Shown: piece by piece, positions 37,958 through 47,341 of the stretch
How the letters are laid out: the number at the start of each line of letters is the position of its first letter
Numbering within the stretch: position 1 is the stretch's first letter
Assembly (NCBI RefSeq): GCF_947500795.1
Contig: NZ_CANMTE010000001.1
Coordinates: 558,001 to 622,000, forward strand
DNA: 64,000 bases
Source: an uncultured Gelidibacter sp.
GTDB taxonomy: Bacteria; Bacteroidota; Bacteroidia; Flavobacteriales; Flavobacteriaceae
Direction of reading: 5' to 3'
The notes under the pieces: generated by a model
Told to the model about the DNA's origin: nothing
The model's database searches: none
What the model saw: the letters and a program-made list of their open reading frames with translations, nothing else
Program-made: the position numbers and the translations under genes

Positions 37958-39028
37958 ATGAGATCTAAAAAGAAGAAAAAATCCTATAAAACTGTCAATC
38001 GTTCGCCGGGTTCGATCCTTTATCGAGGTAAGAAACAGTCTACTGTTACCGCTATAGATATCATTAATTATAGTAAGGAATCCTATTCAAAAATTGAAAC
38101 TCAAAATGTAGCGGATGCCTTTCATTTTAAGGGGAAAGATACGGTGACTTGGATTAATGTTAACGGCCTTAATAACACGTCTGAAATTGAAAAATTAGGC
38201 AGTCATTACGGATTGCATCCACTTACTTTAGAGGATATTTTAAACACCAACCATCGACCTAAATTGGACGAGTTTGATAATTATTTGTTTCTTGTTTTAA
38301 AGATGCTCTATTTCAAAAACGATGAGGAACTTGTCTATGAACAGATGAGTATTATTGTGGGTGAAGGGTATGTCTTGACGTTTCAGGAAGCTGATGGCGA
38401 TGTCTTTGACGATTTGAGAGAGCGCATTGAAGCCGGTAAAGGTCGCGGTCGCAATATGGGTGCTGATTATTTGATGTACACCATTATTGATGCCGTAGTG
38501 GATAATTATTTGACCGTTATTGAAGCTTTTGGAGATAAAATTGAGGACATTGAAGATCACATTTTTGATGCAACCACTGAAGATAGTCAAACGGCGAGCA
38601 CCATTCAGGGGTTAAAACGAGAGGTTCTTAAAATTAGACGCTCAGTGTTTCCTTTGCGTGAAGCCATTAATCGACTGGAAAAAATGGAGCATCCAATTAT
38701 TGATGATAAAACCCGAAATTTCTTGAGGGATTTATACGATCATATCGTTCAAGTTAATGAAAGTATTGAGGTTTATAGAGAGATGGTGTGGAGTTTGTTG
38801 GAAATGCATATGTCGCTCATCAGCAATAAGATGAACGAAGTCATGAAAGTGCTGACTATCATCGCCACTATTTTTATTCCGTTGACTTTTATAGCTGGGA
38901 TTTATGGGATGAATTTTGATAACATTCCAGAATTACATTATAAAAATGCTTATTATATCTTGTGGGGCGTCATGATTTTTATTTTCTTGATGATGTTAAT
39001 CTATTTCAGAAGAAAGAAATGGCTTTAA
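37958..39028 (+). CDS. corA: Magnesium/cobalt transporter CorA
   Basis: CorA is a pentameric Mg2+ channel of the inner membrane. The 356-residue protein has a large cytoplasmic funnel domain (TWINVNGLNNTSEIEKLG, HPLTLEDILNTNHRPKLDEF) and two C-terminal transmembrane helices, with the selectivity signature YGMNF between them. The C-terminal basic tail RRKKWL matches the family. Transcription is probably from the 206-bp gap upstream, where no clear -33/-7 pair was seen. Confidence 0.94.
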   Translation: MRSKKKKKSYKTVNRSPGSILYRGKKQSTVTAIDIINYSKESYSKIETQNVADAFHFKGKDTVTWINVNGLNNTSEIEKLGSHYGLHPLTLEDILNTNHRPKLDEFDNYLFLVLKMLYFKNDEELVYEQMSIIVGEGYVLTFQEADGDVFDDLRERIEAGKGRGRNMGADYLMYTIIDAVVDNYLTVIEAFGDKIEDIEDHIFDATTEDSQTASTIQGLKREVLKIRRSVFPLREAINRLEKMEHPIIDDKTRNFLRDLYDHIVQVNESIEVYREMVWSLLEMHMSLISNKMNEVMKVLTIIATIFIPLTFIAGIYGMNFDNIPELHYKNAYYILWGVMIFIFLMMLIYFRRKKWL

Positions 39029-39205
39029 GAGGTTTAAGCCATTAATTTTAACCATTTGCAATTATCTCTTGTGATAATTCCCTAGCGTAATTTTCTACAG
39101 AACTATTTTTAGTGGAATTTCTATTCCAATAAAATAGTGATCAGACCATTATCGAGCGCTGCAATTACCTAATTAATAATAGAATAGCCATTCTAAAATT
39201 TATAT

Positions 39206-40099
39206 ATGAAAGACGAATTAAACAGATCATTTGAACGCTTAGTTGAGAAATTATTGGGTTGGATGAATTCCATTATTGAAAATCTTCCAAACCTTGCCTT
39301 GGCCTGTATGGTCATGGTTATTGCCTACATATTAGCAAAATATGTGAGTAGATTAATGCTCCGCCTCGTTGGAAGTCGCGTTAAGCAAAAATCTGTAGGC
39401 AATGTTATTTCGAGACTAACCGCCATATTTGTGGTGTTCTTAGGTTTGTTTTTAGCCCTCGGAATTTTAAATCTTTCGCAAACATTAACCTCGCTTATTA
39501 CAGGTGCGGGTGTGTTAGGGTTGGTCATTGGTCTGGCTTTACAGGGCACGCTGTCCAACACTATTTCGGGGATTGTAATCTCGTTTAGAGATAAAATACA
39601 GATTGGCCACTGGGTTGAAACCAATGATTTTGCTGGAGAAATTGTCGATATCAATCTTAAGAATTTTACTTTAAAGGAATCGGACAATAATTTGGTGTTT
39701 ATTCCCAATAAGACCATTTTGGAAACTCCAATGAAAAACTATTCGCTGACACCCTATATTAGAGTGGATTTATCCTGTGGCGTGGGGTATGAGTCAGATT
39801 TAGAATTTGTAGAAGCCTTAACTAAAAAGACGTTGGAACAAACCTTTGAAAAAATTGACAACCTGAAACCTGTGGAGTTTTTCTTTACAGAATTTGGAGA
39901 CAGTTCCATTAATTTTAAATGCCGTTTCTGGATTGAAGGCACCAAAAACGTCCATAAATTAACTGCTACCAATAAGGCGATTATCGCTATTAAGAAAGCA
40001 TTTGATGCAGAAGGAATCAACATCCCATTCCCAATCAGAACGGTGCAATTTAAAAATAAATTGACTTTGGATAACCCTACGGTTGAAAACGAGGATTAA
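39206..40099 (+). CDS. Small-conductance mechanosensitive channel, MscS type
   Basis: The 297-residue protein has three N-terminal transmembrane segments, the glycine/alanine-rich pore helix GAGVLGLVIGLALQGTLSNTISGI near residues 98-121, and the cytoplasmic beta domain with GHWVETNDFAGEIVDI and VFIPNKTI. This is the size and layout of E. coli MscS. It should open on membrane tension during osmotic downshift. It follows corA after 177 bp, in which no gene was seen. Confidence 0.93.
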   Translation: MKDELNRSFERLVEKLLGWMNSIIENLPNLALACMVMVIAYILAKYVSRLMLRLVGSRVKQKSVGNVISRLTAIFVVFLGLFLALGILNLSQTLTSLITGAGVLGLVIGLALQGTLSNTISGIVISFRDKIQIGHWVETNDFAGEIVDINLKNFTLKESDNNLVFIPNKTILETPMKNYSLTPYIRVDLSCGVGYESDLEFVEALTKKTLEQTFEKIDNLKPVEFFFTEFGDSSINFKCRFWIEGTKNVHKLTATNKAIIAIKKAFDAEGINIPFPIRTVQFKNKLTLDNPTVENED

Positions 40100-40148
40100 C
40101 ATTACGATAGCTTTTAAAGAACTTCATTTCAACAGCATATTTTAAAAA

Positions 40149-40832
40149 ATGACAACATCATCTACATTTTCGAAGGACTTATTGGAATTTCTTAAACTAT
40201 TAGAAGACAATAACGATAGAGATTGGTTTAATGAACATAAGGCAGAATTCACAAAACTCCAATCTGCTGCAAAACGAAACTTCAATTCACTATTCGAAGC
40301 GCTCAAAATGCATGATGATGTTGATCGAGTGAAGATTTTTCGAATTTATCGCGATGTCCGATTTTCAAAAAACAAGGCACCTTATAAAACACATTTTAGC
40401 GGGTCATTCCATAGAAGGAAACCAGAACTCAGAGGCGGTTATTATCTGCATATCCAACCAAATAATGAATCTTTTATTGCAGTGGGTTTTTGGGATCCAT
40501 CAAAAGAAGATTTGTTAAGAATCCGAAAGGAATTTGAAATGGATGATGAAGATATACGTGCTATAATTAGCGATAAAAAGCTTCGTGATGTTTGGGGCGA
40601 TTTAATTGGAGATGAACTTAAAACAGCTCCGAAAGGATTCGACAAAGAGCATAAGGCAATTGATATGATTCGTAAAAAGCAATTCATTTTTACCAAGAAA
40701 TATACAGATGCAGAAGTTGTGTCCACTAATTTTTTAGAGGATGTAAATACATCATTTAAAGTCATCAGGCCTTATTTTGATTATATGTCTGATGTTTTAA
40801 ATACCAATATCAATGGAGAGTTACTTATATAA
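40149..40832 (+). CDS. DUF2461-family protein
   Basis: The 227-residue protein shows the family marks LLEDNNDRDWFNEHKAEF, IFRIYRDVRFSKNKAPYKTHF and GGYYLHIQPNNESFIAVGFWDP. It is predicted soluble and of unknown biochemical role. Its last eight bases overlap the convergent GreA-like gene. The spacing to the MscS gene (49 bp) allows cotranscription. Confidence 0.88.
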   Translation: MTTSSTFSKDLLEFLKLLEDNNDRDWFNEHKAEFTKLQSAAKRNFNSLFEALKMHDDVDRVKIFRIYRDVRFSKNKAPYKTHFSGSFHRRKPELRGGYYLHIQPNNESFIAVGFWDPSKEDLLRIRKEFEMDDEDIRAIISDKKLRDVWGDLIGDELKTAPKGFDKEHKAIDMIRKKQFIFTKKYTDAEVVSTNFLEDVNTSFKVIRPYFDYMSDVLNTNINGELLI

Positions 40833-41271
40833 CTTCCGTAATGGTGAAAGTGTTGCCATTAAATTCAATACGATCTCCCACGGTTTTGTTGTTAAGCAGC
40901 ATCCCAATTGGCGAACCAGATGAAATTGCATACACCGTTAAGTCGTCAATATCAATTTTGCCCGCACTGATGGAAATAAAAAAGGTATTGGTAGTTGTTT
41001 TAACCAAACTCCCTAGCGTCACAGTACTATTCGCCATTTTCGGATTGATGGCTTTTAAACTGTCCAACATTTTTTGGGCATCAATTAAATGCAGCGAATT
41101 TTTTTCCAGATCGTTAAAGAGCTTTCCATTTCCTGAATCGTCATCATCTCCGTTGCCCTTATCATTGCTTTCAAGAGAATCCTTGATGGTTTCGATTTCA
41201 TTTTTGTAATTGGCAATCCGCTTGTTAGCATAGTCATAACAAGCTTGCAGAACATCACTTTTTATTTTCAT
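40825..41271 (-). CDS. GreA/GreB-like protein (N-terminal coiled coil plus FKBP-like C-terminal domain)
   Basis: The 148-residue protein has a helical N-terminus (VLQACYDYANKRIANYKNEI), an acidic linker (KGNGDDDDSGNGK), and a beta-rich C-terminus (GSLVKTTTNTFFIS, SSGSPIGMLLNNKTVGDRI) like the RNA-polymerase-binding domain of Gre factors. Acidic residues at the coiled-coil tip, needed for transcript cleavage, are not obvious. It may be an anti-Gre or polymerase regulator. It overlaps the upstream gene by four bases (ATGA). Confidence 0.6.
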   Translation of the reverse strand: MKIKSDVLQACYDYANKRIANYKNEIETIKDSLESNDKGNGDDDDSGNGKLFNDLEKNSLHLIDAQKMLDSLKAINPKMANSTVTLGSLVKTTTNTFFISISAGKIDIDDLTVYAISSGSPIGMLLNNKTVGDRIEFNGNTFTITEVI

Positions 41272-41681
41272 ATAACAGTTGCCATCTCTGGCCTAAATAG
41301 TTGGATGTGGCTAACCAAACGCTCTTTTACAAGATTCATCATGCGTTTGTTTAAGGCTGATGAATTTTCCATATAAATCTCATACTCTTCAATGGTAAAA
41401 TGACCAATGATCATTCCTTTAATTGAATTTCTGAACTTTATATCCTTGTTAATAGCACTTTCAATATAGTCCAATTGTTTCGGCAAAGATAGGTTATAAA
41501 ACATATTTTTATGTTTGGTAATATAATTTTTAAATACTACAATTATAAGGTCATTTTGAAGCTTGAGTATGGGTCTCAAAGTGCCGTTTTGAAAACGTTC
41601 ATCGCTACTCATAGTATCATACATTAAAGCACTGGAAATGATTGGTCTTATTTGGTTAAGAGCTTCTGTTCTGTTTATCAT
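41268..41681 (-). CDS. Uncharacterised protein paired with the GreA-like gene
   Basis: From the ATG at 41681 the protein is 137 residues, mostly helical, starting MINRTEALNQIRPIISSALM and ending FRPEMATVI. A longer ORF to 41768 lacks support. It has no membrane segment or known motif that I recognise. The stop overlaps the start of the GreA-like gene, so translation is coupled and the products may interact. Confidence 0.65.
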   Translation of the reverse strand: MINRTEALNQIRPIISSALMYDTMSSDERFQNGTLRPILKLQNDLIIVVFKNYITKHKNMFYNLSLPKQLDYIESAINKDIKFRNSIKGMIIGHFTIEEYEIYMENSSALNKRMMNLVKERLVSHIQLFRPEMATVI

Positions 41682-41984
41682 GGCTTTAGGTTTTATTAAA
41701 TGTAGGGATAATGGATTTCTTAGAAGGAAAAGCCGTAAGATGTTGTTAACCGCTTTATTAACAACCATGCATTTTGAACACTTGTTTTTAGGTCAGGTAA
41801 AATTGAAATGTGCTCTACAATGGTATAATCGCATTGAAGTCAGTAAAAATATCAATATCATTAATGATGCCAGTGCAAGTGAGCTACCTTTGTAGCTAAT
41901 CAGTAAATTTTTAAAAGAGTATCGTCCAATATTTGAATAATTAAGGAGGCGATATTCCTAAAACACAAAAACCTAAATCATTAA

Positions 41985-42371
41985 ATGAGATTTCACACAC
42001 GTAAATGGGTTAAACCTGAAGATTTAAATCCTAACGGCACCTTATTTGGAGGTCAATTGCTGGCTTGGATTGATGAAGAGGCGGCACTCTATACCGTCAT
42101 CCAACTCGAAAATTCCAAAATTGTCACCAAATATATTTCTGAAATCAATTTTATGAGTTCAGCTAAGCAAGGCGATATTATTGAAATTGGAATGGACGTA
42201 GTGAAGTTTGGAGCCACATCTATTACTCTAAAGTGTGAGGCTCGTAATAAAATGACACGGGAGACCATTCTTACCGTAGACAACATTATTATGGTGAATT
42301 TGGACAAAGATGGAAAGCCAGTGCCTCATGGCAAAACCGAGATAGAATTCGTAAAGAATCGGTTAAAGTAA
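41985..42371 (+). CDS. Acyl-CoA thioesterase, hotdog fold (YciA-like)
   Basis: The 128-residue protein has the hotdog-fold features of the YciA/BACH group: PEDLNPNGTLFGGQLLAWIDEEAAL with the catalytic Asp region, SEINFMSSAKQGDIIEIGMDVV and a strand-rich C-terminus. It should cleave acyl-CoA to free acid and CoA in the cytoplasm. The chain length preference is unknown. It stands alone between divergent and downstream genes. Confidence 0.88.
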   Translation: MRFHTRKWVKPEDLNPNGTLFGGQLLAWIDEEAALYTVIQLENSKIVTKYISEINFMSSAKQGDIIEIGMDVVKFGATSITLKCEARNKMTRETILTVDNIIMVNLDKDGKPVPHGKTEIEFVKNRLK

Positions 42372-42471
42372 TTGGTTATTTTTATTTCATTAACAAATAA
42401 TGGGAATTCCTTAACAACCAATATGTAGTAGAATTCGTATATTTAATACAAACCAATTTATACTTATCAAA

Positions 42472-42954
42472 ATGAAAAAATTAGGAATATTACTACTTAT
42501 CTCGACACTTTTTGTGTCGTGCTCTTTATCAAAAGTAGAAAAATCGGCGCGGAAAACCGTTGATGGCAACTGGGTTCTGAATTCAGTTACTTATGACACA
42601 CCGGGCGTTTTTAACACCGTTTTATTCAACGATGCTACTGCATCCTGCTTTAAGGACAGTCAGTGGTTTTTTAGATCCAATAACAGTACGGGTACTTTTA
42701 ATATTATAAATACCGACTGTTCAACTGGCGTAAGAAACTTTAGATGGGCCGCGAATGAAATAGGTAAAGACACTGGGAACTTCGATTTTACAATGAAGTT
42801 TACTGATGGAAAAAACAAGGACTTGCAAGAAGATGCCGGTTATAGAATGAATTTGAAATACTTAGATGAAAACAGTATGCAAATCACTCAAACCATTCAG
42901 TTTGAAGGCAAACCTTTTAATATCAATTTAAATTTTACAAGAACAACTTTATAA
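42472..42954 (+). CDS. Lipocalin-like lipoprotein
   Basis: The 160-residue protein has a lipoprotein signal peptide (MKKLGILLLISTLFVSC, lipobox FVSC with Cys17). A beta-rich part follows with GNWVLNSVTYD and a GxW start like lipocalin-like domains, then DNSMQITQTIQFEGKP-type strands. It is likely anchored in the outer or inner membrane facing the periplasm. It is 10 bp upstream of the OmpA lipoprotein gene, so the two form an operon. Confidence 0.8.
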   Translation: MKKLGILLLISTLFVSCSLSKVEKSARKTVDGNWVLNSVTYDTPGVFNTVLFNDATASCFKDSQWFFRSNNSTGTFNIINTDCSTGVRNFRWAANEIGKDTGNFDFTMKFTDGKNKDLQEDAGYRMNLKYLDENSMQITQTIQFEGKPFNINLNFTRTTL

Positions 42955-42964
42955 ACATAAACAC

Positions 42965-43657
42965 ATGAAAAATACAATAAAAACATTCGCATTACTATTT
43001 ATGGTAGTCGCATTAGTAAGTTGTGAGGCAACTAGAAATGCTAATAACAAACAAAAAGGAACGGTCATTGGAGCTTCTAGTGGTGCTGTAATTGGCGGCG
43101 TTATAGGCAATAATGTAGGTAACAAGAACAACACGGCTTTAGGCGCTATTATTGGTGCTGTAGTTGGTGGTGTTGCCGGTAATTATATTGGAGACCGTAT
43201 GGACAGACAGGCCGAACGTATTGAGCAGGAGATTCCTGGAGCTCAAGTGGAACGTGTAGGTGAAGGTATTAATGTCGTTTTTGATGAAAGTAGTGGTGTT
43301 TATTTTGATACCAACAAATACAATATCAACAGCGCATCTTCAGCAACGTTAAATAAATTGGCGGCTATTTTTAAGGAATATCCTGATACTAATATTTTAG
43401 TTGAAGGTCATACAGATAGTACTGGTCCGATGGATTTTAACATGACGCTTTCTAAGCAACGTGCTAATGCAGTAACGTCTTTCTTGTCAAGTCAAGGTCT
43501 TTCTTCTGGTCGTTTTACTACCAATTGGTATGGTCCTAATCAGCCTAAATACGACAACTCTACTGTAGAAGGAAGAGCGAAAAACAGACGTGTTGAGTTA
43601 GCGATTATTGCTAATGACAAAATGAAAAAAGAAGCGATGGAAAAAGCTGGAAATTAA
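42965..43657 (+). CDS. OmpA-family lipoprotein with glycine zipper
   Basis: The 230-residue protein has a lipoprotein signal (lipobox LVSC, Cys20), a glycine-zipper segment (GTVIGASSGAVIGGVIGN and GAIIGAVVGGVAGNYIGD, about residues 36-80), and a C-terminal OmpA peptidoglycan-binding domain with VYFDTNKYNIN, LVEGHTDSTG and GRAKNRRVELAI. It should tether the envelope to peptidoglycan. It is cotranscribed with the lipocalin-like gene and followed by a strong terminator. Confidence 0.93.
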   Translation: MKNTIKTFALLFMVVALVSCEATRNANNKQKGTVIGASSGAVIGGVIGNNVGNKNNTALGAIIGAVVGGVAGNYIGDRMDRQAERIEQEIPGAQVERVGEGINVVFDESSGVYFDTNKYNINSASSATLNKLAAIFKEYPDTNILVEGHTDSTGPMDFNMTLSKQRANAVTSFLSSQGLSSGRFTTNWYGPNQPKYDNSTVEGRAKNRRVELAIIANDKMKKEAMEKAGN

Positions 43658-43680
43658 ACAGTAGTTTTTTTATAGCAATG

Positions 43681-43715
43681 CAGCCTTATTTCAGTTGAAA
43701 TAAGGCTGTTTTTTT
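43681..43715 (+). terminator. Intrinsic terminator after the OmpA lipoprotein gene
   Basis: Perfect 12-bp arms CAGCCTTATTTC (43681-43692) and GAAATAAGGCTG (43697-43708) around an AGTT loop are followed by seven T residues. Confidence 0.93.
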
Positions 43716-43720
43716 ATGCG

Positions 43721-44971
43721 CTATTTTTTGTCTGCAGGGAAAAGTGAAGGTGTCAATTCGAAAAGTTCCAAATCGAAATATGAAATGGCTGACAGAATAT
43801 GATCAAAGATATCAGACATAATGTATTCATAATTCACCCAGCGTTTATCGCTGCTAAATGCATAGATCTCTAAAGGAATCCCTTGAGATGTTGGTGCCAA
43901 TTGTCTGACCATAATGGTCATGTCCTTATTAATACCGGAATGACCTTCAATATACGTTTGGACATATTTTCTAAACACCCCTAAATTGGTAAGATTTCGC
44001 CCGTTGATTAACGTGGATTTATTCACGTTATTAGCCGTGTTGTACTCTAATAATTCAGTTTGTTTGGTTGTCAGATAAGCTGTAATCAACTCAATTTTCT
44101 TTAACTCTTCAATTTCAGCATCTGTAAGATAATGGATACTTTTAGATCTAATTAAAATAGATCTTTTAATTCGTCGTCCACCAGAAGACTGCATTCCGCG
44201 CCAATTTTTGAACGATTCAGAAATAATCGCATAGGTAGGAATATTTGTAATGGTCATGTCAAAGTTTTGCACTTGCACGGTAGAAAGGTTGATTTCTATC
44301 ACATCACCATCGGCACCATATTTTTCCATCGTTATCCAATCTCCAATTCTTAACGTATCGTTGATGGCTACTTGAATACTTGCTACAAATCCTAAGATAG
44401 TATCTTTAAAAATCAACAAAAGCACTGCTGATGCGGCACCAAGAGTTGTGAAAAACTTTAAAAAGGATAAATTGATAATTGCTGCAAGACATGAAGCAAT
44501 CCCAATAACCCAAACAAAAAGCATAACCACTTGAATGTAGCTGTCAATTGGTTTGTCTCTTAAACGAGGAAGGGTTTTAAAATAGGATTCTAGACTTCTG
44601 AGGACACTTCTTACAATCCAAATGGCGAGTAAAATACCATACACCTTGAGAGCCATAAGGATAAAAGACTCAAAATGAGGATAATCATAAAAGACAATCG
44701 GAAATAATTTGATGGTAATAAACAAAGGCACTACATGTGCAATATTTCGAGGGGCTTTATGACCGACTAAAAAATCATCAAATTGAGTTTTAGAACGCTT
44801 TGCAAACCTATTAAACGCCTCCACCAATATTTTTCGCGTCAAATAATCTGAAATAAATATGATCACACATAAAATTAAGAGAAGTGCGAGCATATTTAAA
44901 AACGTGGCCCATTTATCGGTGAAACCAAGATTTAAAAAATAATTGCAAAAAATATGACTGTATTCGGACAT
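43721..44971 (-). CDS. MscS-family mechanosensitive channel (YbdG-like)
   Basis: The 416-residue protein has about five transmembrane segments, a pore-helix region FTTLGAASAVLLLIFKDTILGFVASIQ near residues 170-196, and the beta domain IGDWITMEKYGADGDVIEINLSTVQVQN. Its size and the tryptophan-containing SFKNWRGMQSSGGRRIKRSI segment are like YbdG. It overlaps the DUF3817 gene start-to-stop (TAATG) and so is coupled to it. It is the second MscS-type channel in the window. Confidence 0.9.
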   Translation of the reverse strand: MSEYSHIFCNYFLNLGFTDKWATFLNMLALLLILCVIIFISDYLTRKILVEAFNRFAKRSKTQFDDFLVGHKAPRNIAHVVPLFITIKLFPIVFYDYPHFESFILMALKVYGILLAIWIVRSVLRSLESYFKTLPRLRDKPIDSYIQVVMLFVWVIGIASCLAAIINLSFLKFFTTLGAASAVLLLIFKDTILGFVASIQVAINDTLRIGDWITMEKYGADGDVIEINLSTVQVQNFDMTITNIPTYAIISESFKNWRGMQSSGGRRIKRSILIRSKSIHYLTDAEIEELKKIELITAYLTTKQTELLEYNTANNVNKSTLINGRNLTNLGVFRKYVQTYIEGHSGINKDMTIMVRQLAPTSQGIPLEIYAFSSDKRWVNYEYIMSDIFDHILSAISYFDLELFELTPSLFPADKK

Positions 44972-45267
44972 TATGCCGTGGTATTTAAATATTTCCGTTC
45001 AATGTAAAACGTAGCAAATGGAATTAAGGATGCCAAAAGAACAATTCCTAAAGTCTTAAACGACCATTTTAATTTAGAACCTACTAAAAGCGCCAAAAGC
45101 ACGTAGGCAATGAATAATAATCCGTGACTCATCCCAATTGGGTAGAGGAGGGTTTTGTAGATTTCTGGCTGGAATGGTTTAACAAGTAACATGTTACCAA
45201 ACAGCACTAAATAGGAAATGCCTTCTAAAACGGCAACAAGTTTGAAGCTCTTTAATAGTTTAAACAT
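44971..45267 (-). CDS. DUF3817-family membrane protein
   Basis: The 98-residue protein has three transmembrane helices and the family pattern FKLVAVLEGISYLVLFG, followed by PIGMSHGLLFIAYVLLAL. DUF3817 has no known activity. A TATTTTTG box on the minus strand (complement of 45286-45293) lies about 20 bp before the start. Its stop overlaps the channel gene start. Confidence 0.85.
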   Translation of the reverse strand: MFKLLKSFKLVAVLEGISYLVLFGNMLLVKPFQPEIYKTLLYPIGMSHGLLFIAYVLLALLVGSKLKWSFKTLGIVLLASLIPFATFYIERKYLNTTA

Positions 45268-45397
45268 GGGTCTTTAATTTTTATGCAAAAATACCTATGT
45301 TATACTGTATTAGCTAATTTTTTGAAGCGATTTTATGTAAAGAAAATGGCGGTTTTACTACTAATTTCTTTAAATGAAGCTAAAAATCAAAATCCCG

Positions 45398-45859
45398 TTA
45401 AGATTCATAATCTGATAAATACAACCATTCAAAGTGATCCTCATTTTTGAGCGATTTAATTCGCGTAAACCCATTTTTTACATAAAACTTATGCAATCTA
45501 TTTTCTTCAGTAAGTAGGAAGTACTTATCATGATTTTCGGCTTTCTTCAATTCTGTAAGCCAATAGGATCCTAGGTTATTACTGCGTTTGTGTTTTGCAA
45601 TCCAAATAAAACCAAGGTAGAGATAACCCTTACTAAACCAATAATTCGCTTCATCTTCAAAATAGGTGAAATTAGGAGGGCAAGCAGAAAACATGATGCC
45701 ACTACCAATAATGACGTTATCTTCTTCAATAACGTAAATTTTGGCAACAGATTCGTAATCTTTCCAAAAAGGTGCGATTTCTTTCTGCCATTCCGATGGG
45801 AGCATATCAAAAAACTGTTGTACTTCTGTAGTCAGCTGTCTGAAAGTTAGGGATTCCAT
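45398..45859 (-). CDS. GNAT-family N-acetyltransferase
   Basis: The 153-residue protein has the GNAT strand order, with IYVIEEDNVIIGSGIMFSA, YLYLGFIWIAKHKRSNNLGSYW (acetyl-CoA loop region, with RSNNLGS as a weak Q/RxxGxG/A) and FYVKNGFTRI near the C-terminus. The substrate is not predictable. It stands alone, with 130 bp upstream of it holding no gene. Confidence 0.82.
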   Translation of the reverse strand: MESLTFRQLTTEVQQFFDMLPSEWQKEIAPFWKDYESVAKIYVIEEDNVIIGSGIMFSACPPNFTYFEDEANYWFSKGYLYLGFIWIAKHKRSNNLGSYWLTELKKAENHDKYFLLTEENRLHKFYVKNGFTRIKSLKNEDHFEWLYLSDYES

Positions 45860-45919
45860 AATATGTATTTAAGGGAATTAATATTGGGTGTAAATTTAGA
45901 AATTTTGTGGACAAATCGG

Positions 45920-47242
45920 TTATAAAAGTCCCCAAGACCATAAACGGTCAGAATCTTCAAACCATCTATCGCCAATATCGGTTCTATAATAGCCGTTATT
46001 GAGAATCACATTGCTGATCCTGTTGTTCATCATTTTTTGGGCATCCTTCATTGTAATCCCAGTCCCGCTAACCATGAGAGCAATTCCCGTATTTCCAGTA
46101 ATTAGCCATTCTTCATTCACTTTTTTCAGGTGCATCGGGTGGATGCCTTCCTTTAAATCTTTCCTGAATACAACAACGGCATCTTTAGAAAATAATTCAA
46201 ATGTTTTTTTATCGTCATAAGGAAATGGAGGCACAACCATAAAGGCACCAACTTGAAAGCCTTTTTTAGTTGCAATCTTGAATTTTTGACCAGAAGCCAC
46301 TTTATAAAGCATTTCTCCAATTGGTTCGTTAATGCCCGCGCGTTGAATGAATATTTGTGGAAAACCGAAACGGGAGGTGAATTCTAACGGATAAATTCCG
46401 TTACCATTGACGATGCAATTAATGTCTATGTGACCAATAAATTTATGCTTGGCCAATGAAGGCTCAAACTTATGTAAAGTAGCATTAAAAATAGGAGATT
46501 GGTTGACCCAAAACATGCTAGAACCCATTTCTCCGGTAGAGACACCTAATTCCTTAGGGAATAGCTTTTTATGCTCAAAGGTGACGTTGATAGGTTTTAT
46601 AAACTCTTTTCCATTAAAAAAAGCAGAAACTGAAATTTCAACCCCTTTTACTTTTTTCTGTAATTGGAAATTTCCAAAATCGTCTCCCCAAGATTTGTCG
46701 TAGGCTTTCAAAACGCGAATAACATCCAAACCTTCATCATCACTACCAACAAACAATAGTTGTTTCAGTTCTTGAGTTTCGCCCGAAGGTTTAATAACGT
46801 AAGAATCTGGATTCTTTTCAACATATGTAATGGCCTCCTGAAAACTTACGAATTCTTTAAACGGTAAGGTTTTAATCTTATGTTTTTGAAGTTCCTTTTG
46901 CCCAAAATTCCGATCTAATTCTAGCAGATCTGTATATTCACTTCCACCAAAAACAATCTTTCCGGCAGCTCTTAAATCGGCACATTCCTTGCCAAAGCCT
47001 GTATAGTCAAAAATCAGGATATCAGCCCAATCTATATATTTCTTCCAATCTTTTACTTTCTTTACAAACCCGGTTCCGATCTCTCTGGAAGGCTTGTCTT
47101 CAATATATAATTTGACATCGTTACCTTCATTTTGCGTCGCGTAGGCAATGTCAAGAATTTCTCCCCAACGGGAAATGAATAAGAATTTTTTAGGTAAGTA
47201 ATTTTGCTTTTTCAAGGTGTGTACAAGATGAGTTATGTGCAA
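45920..47242 (-). CDS. PurD-like ATP-grasp ligase
   Basis: The 440-residue protein resembles phosphoribosylamine-glycine ligase: an N-terminal nucleotide-fold domain (FLFISRWGEILDIAYATQNEG), ATP-grasp segments with SYVIKPSGETQELKQLL and VEISVSAFFNGKEF, and GHIDINCIVNGNGIYPLEFTSRFGFP carrying the metal-binding Glu. Several PurD substrate motifs are not obvious, and the protein lies outside any purine cluster, so it may ligate another amine. The 47283-47316 terminator isolates it from the OmpA gene upstream. Confidence 0.72.
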   Translation of the reverse strand: MHITHLVHTLKKQNYLPKKFLFISRWGEILDIAYATQNEGNDVKLYIEDKPSREIGTGFVKKVKDWKKYIDWADILIFDYTGFGKECADLRAAGKIVFGGSEYTDLLELDRNFGQKELQKHKIKTLPFKEFVSFQEAITYVEKNPDSYVIKPSGETQELKQLLFVGSDDEGLDVIRVLKAYDKSWGDDFGNFQLQKKVKGVEISVSAFFNGKEFIKPINVTFEHKKLFPKELGVSTGEMGSSMFWVNQSPIFNATLHKFEPSLAKHKFIGHIDINCIVNGNGIYPLEFTSRFGFPQIFIQRAGINEPIGEMLYKVASGQKFKIATKKGFQVGAFMVVPPFPYDDKKTFELFSKDAVVVFRKDLKEGIHPMHLKKVNEEWLITGNTGIALMVSGTGITMKDAQKMMNNRISNVILNNGYYRTDIGDRWFEDSDRLWSWGLL

Positions 47243-47284
47243 CGAAATTAATTAAATTTTCGTCTTTAAAATCATTTTAAAAAT

Positions 47285-47316
47285 AAAAAAGACCGTTATT
47301 TCTAACGGTCTTTTTT
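47285..47316 (-). terminator. Intrinsic terminator after the coiled-coil OmpA gene
   Basis: AAAAAAGACCGTTA (47285-47298) and TAACGGTCTTTTTT (47303-47316) are perfect 14-bp inverted arms with a TTTC loop. It lies between the OmpA gene stop and the PurD-like start and could terminate in both directions. Confidence 0.9.
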
Positions 47317-47341
47317 GAAGTAATTAATTAAAAAGTGATGC

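Noticed and set aside
41638-41895. 85-codon frame on the + strand.
   Set aside because: It is antisense to the uncharacterised gene paired with the GreA-like gene for much of its length and lacks any recognisable composition or motif.
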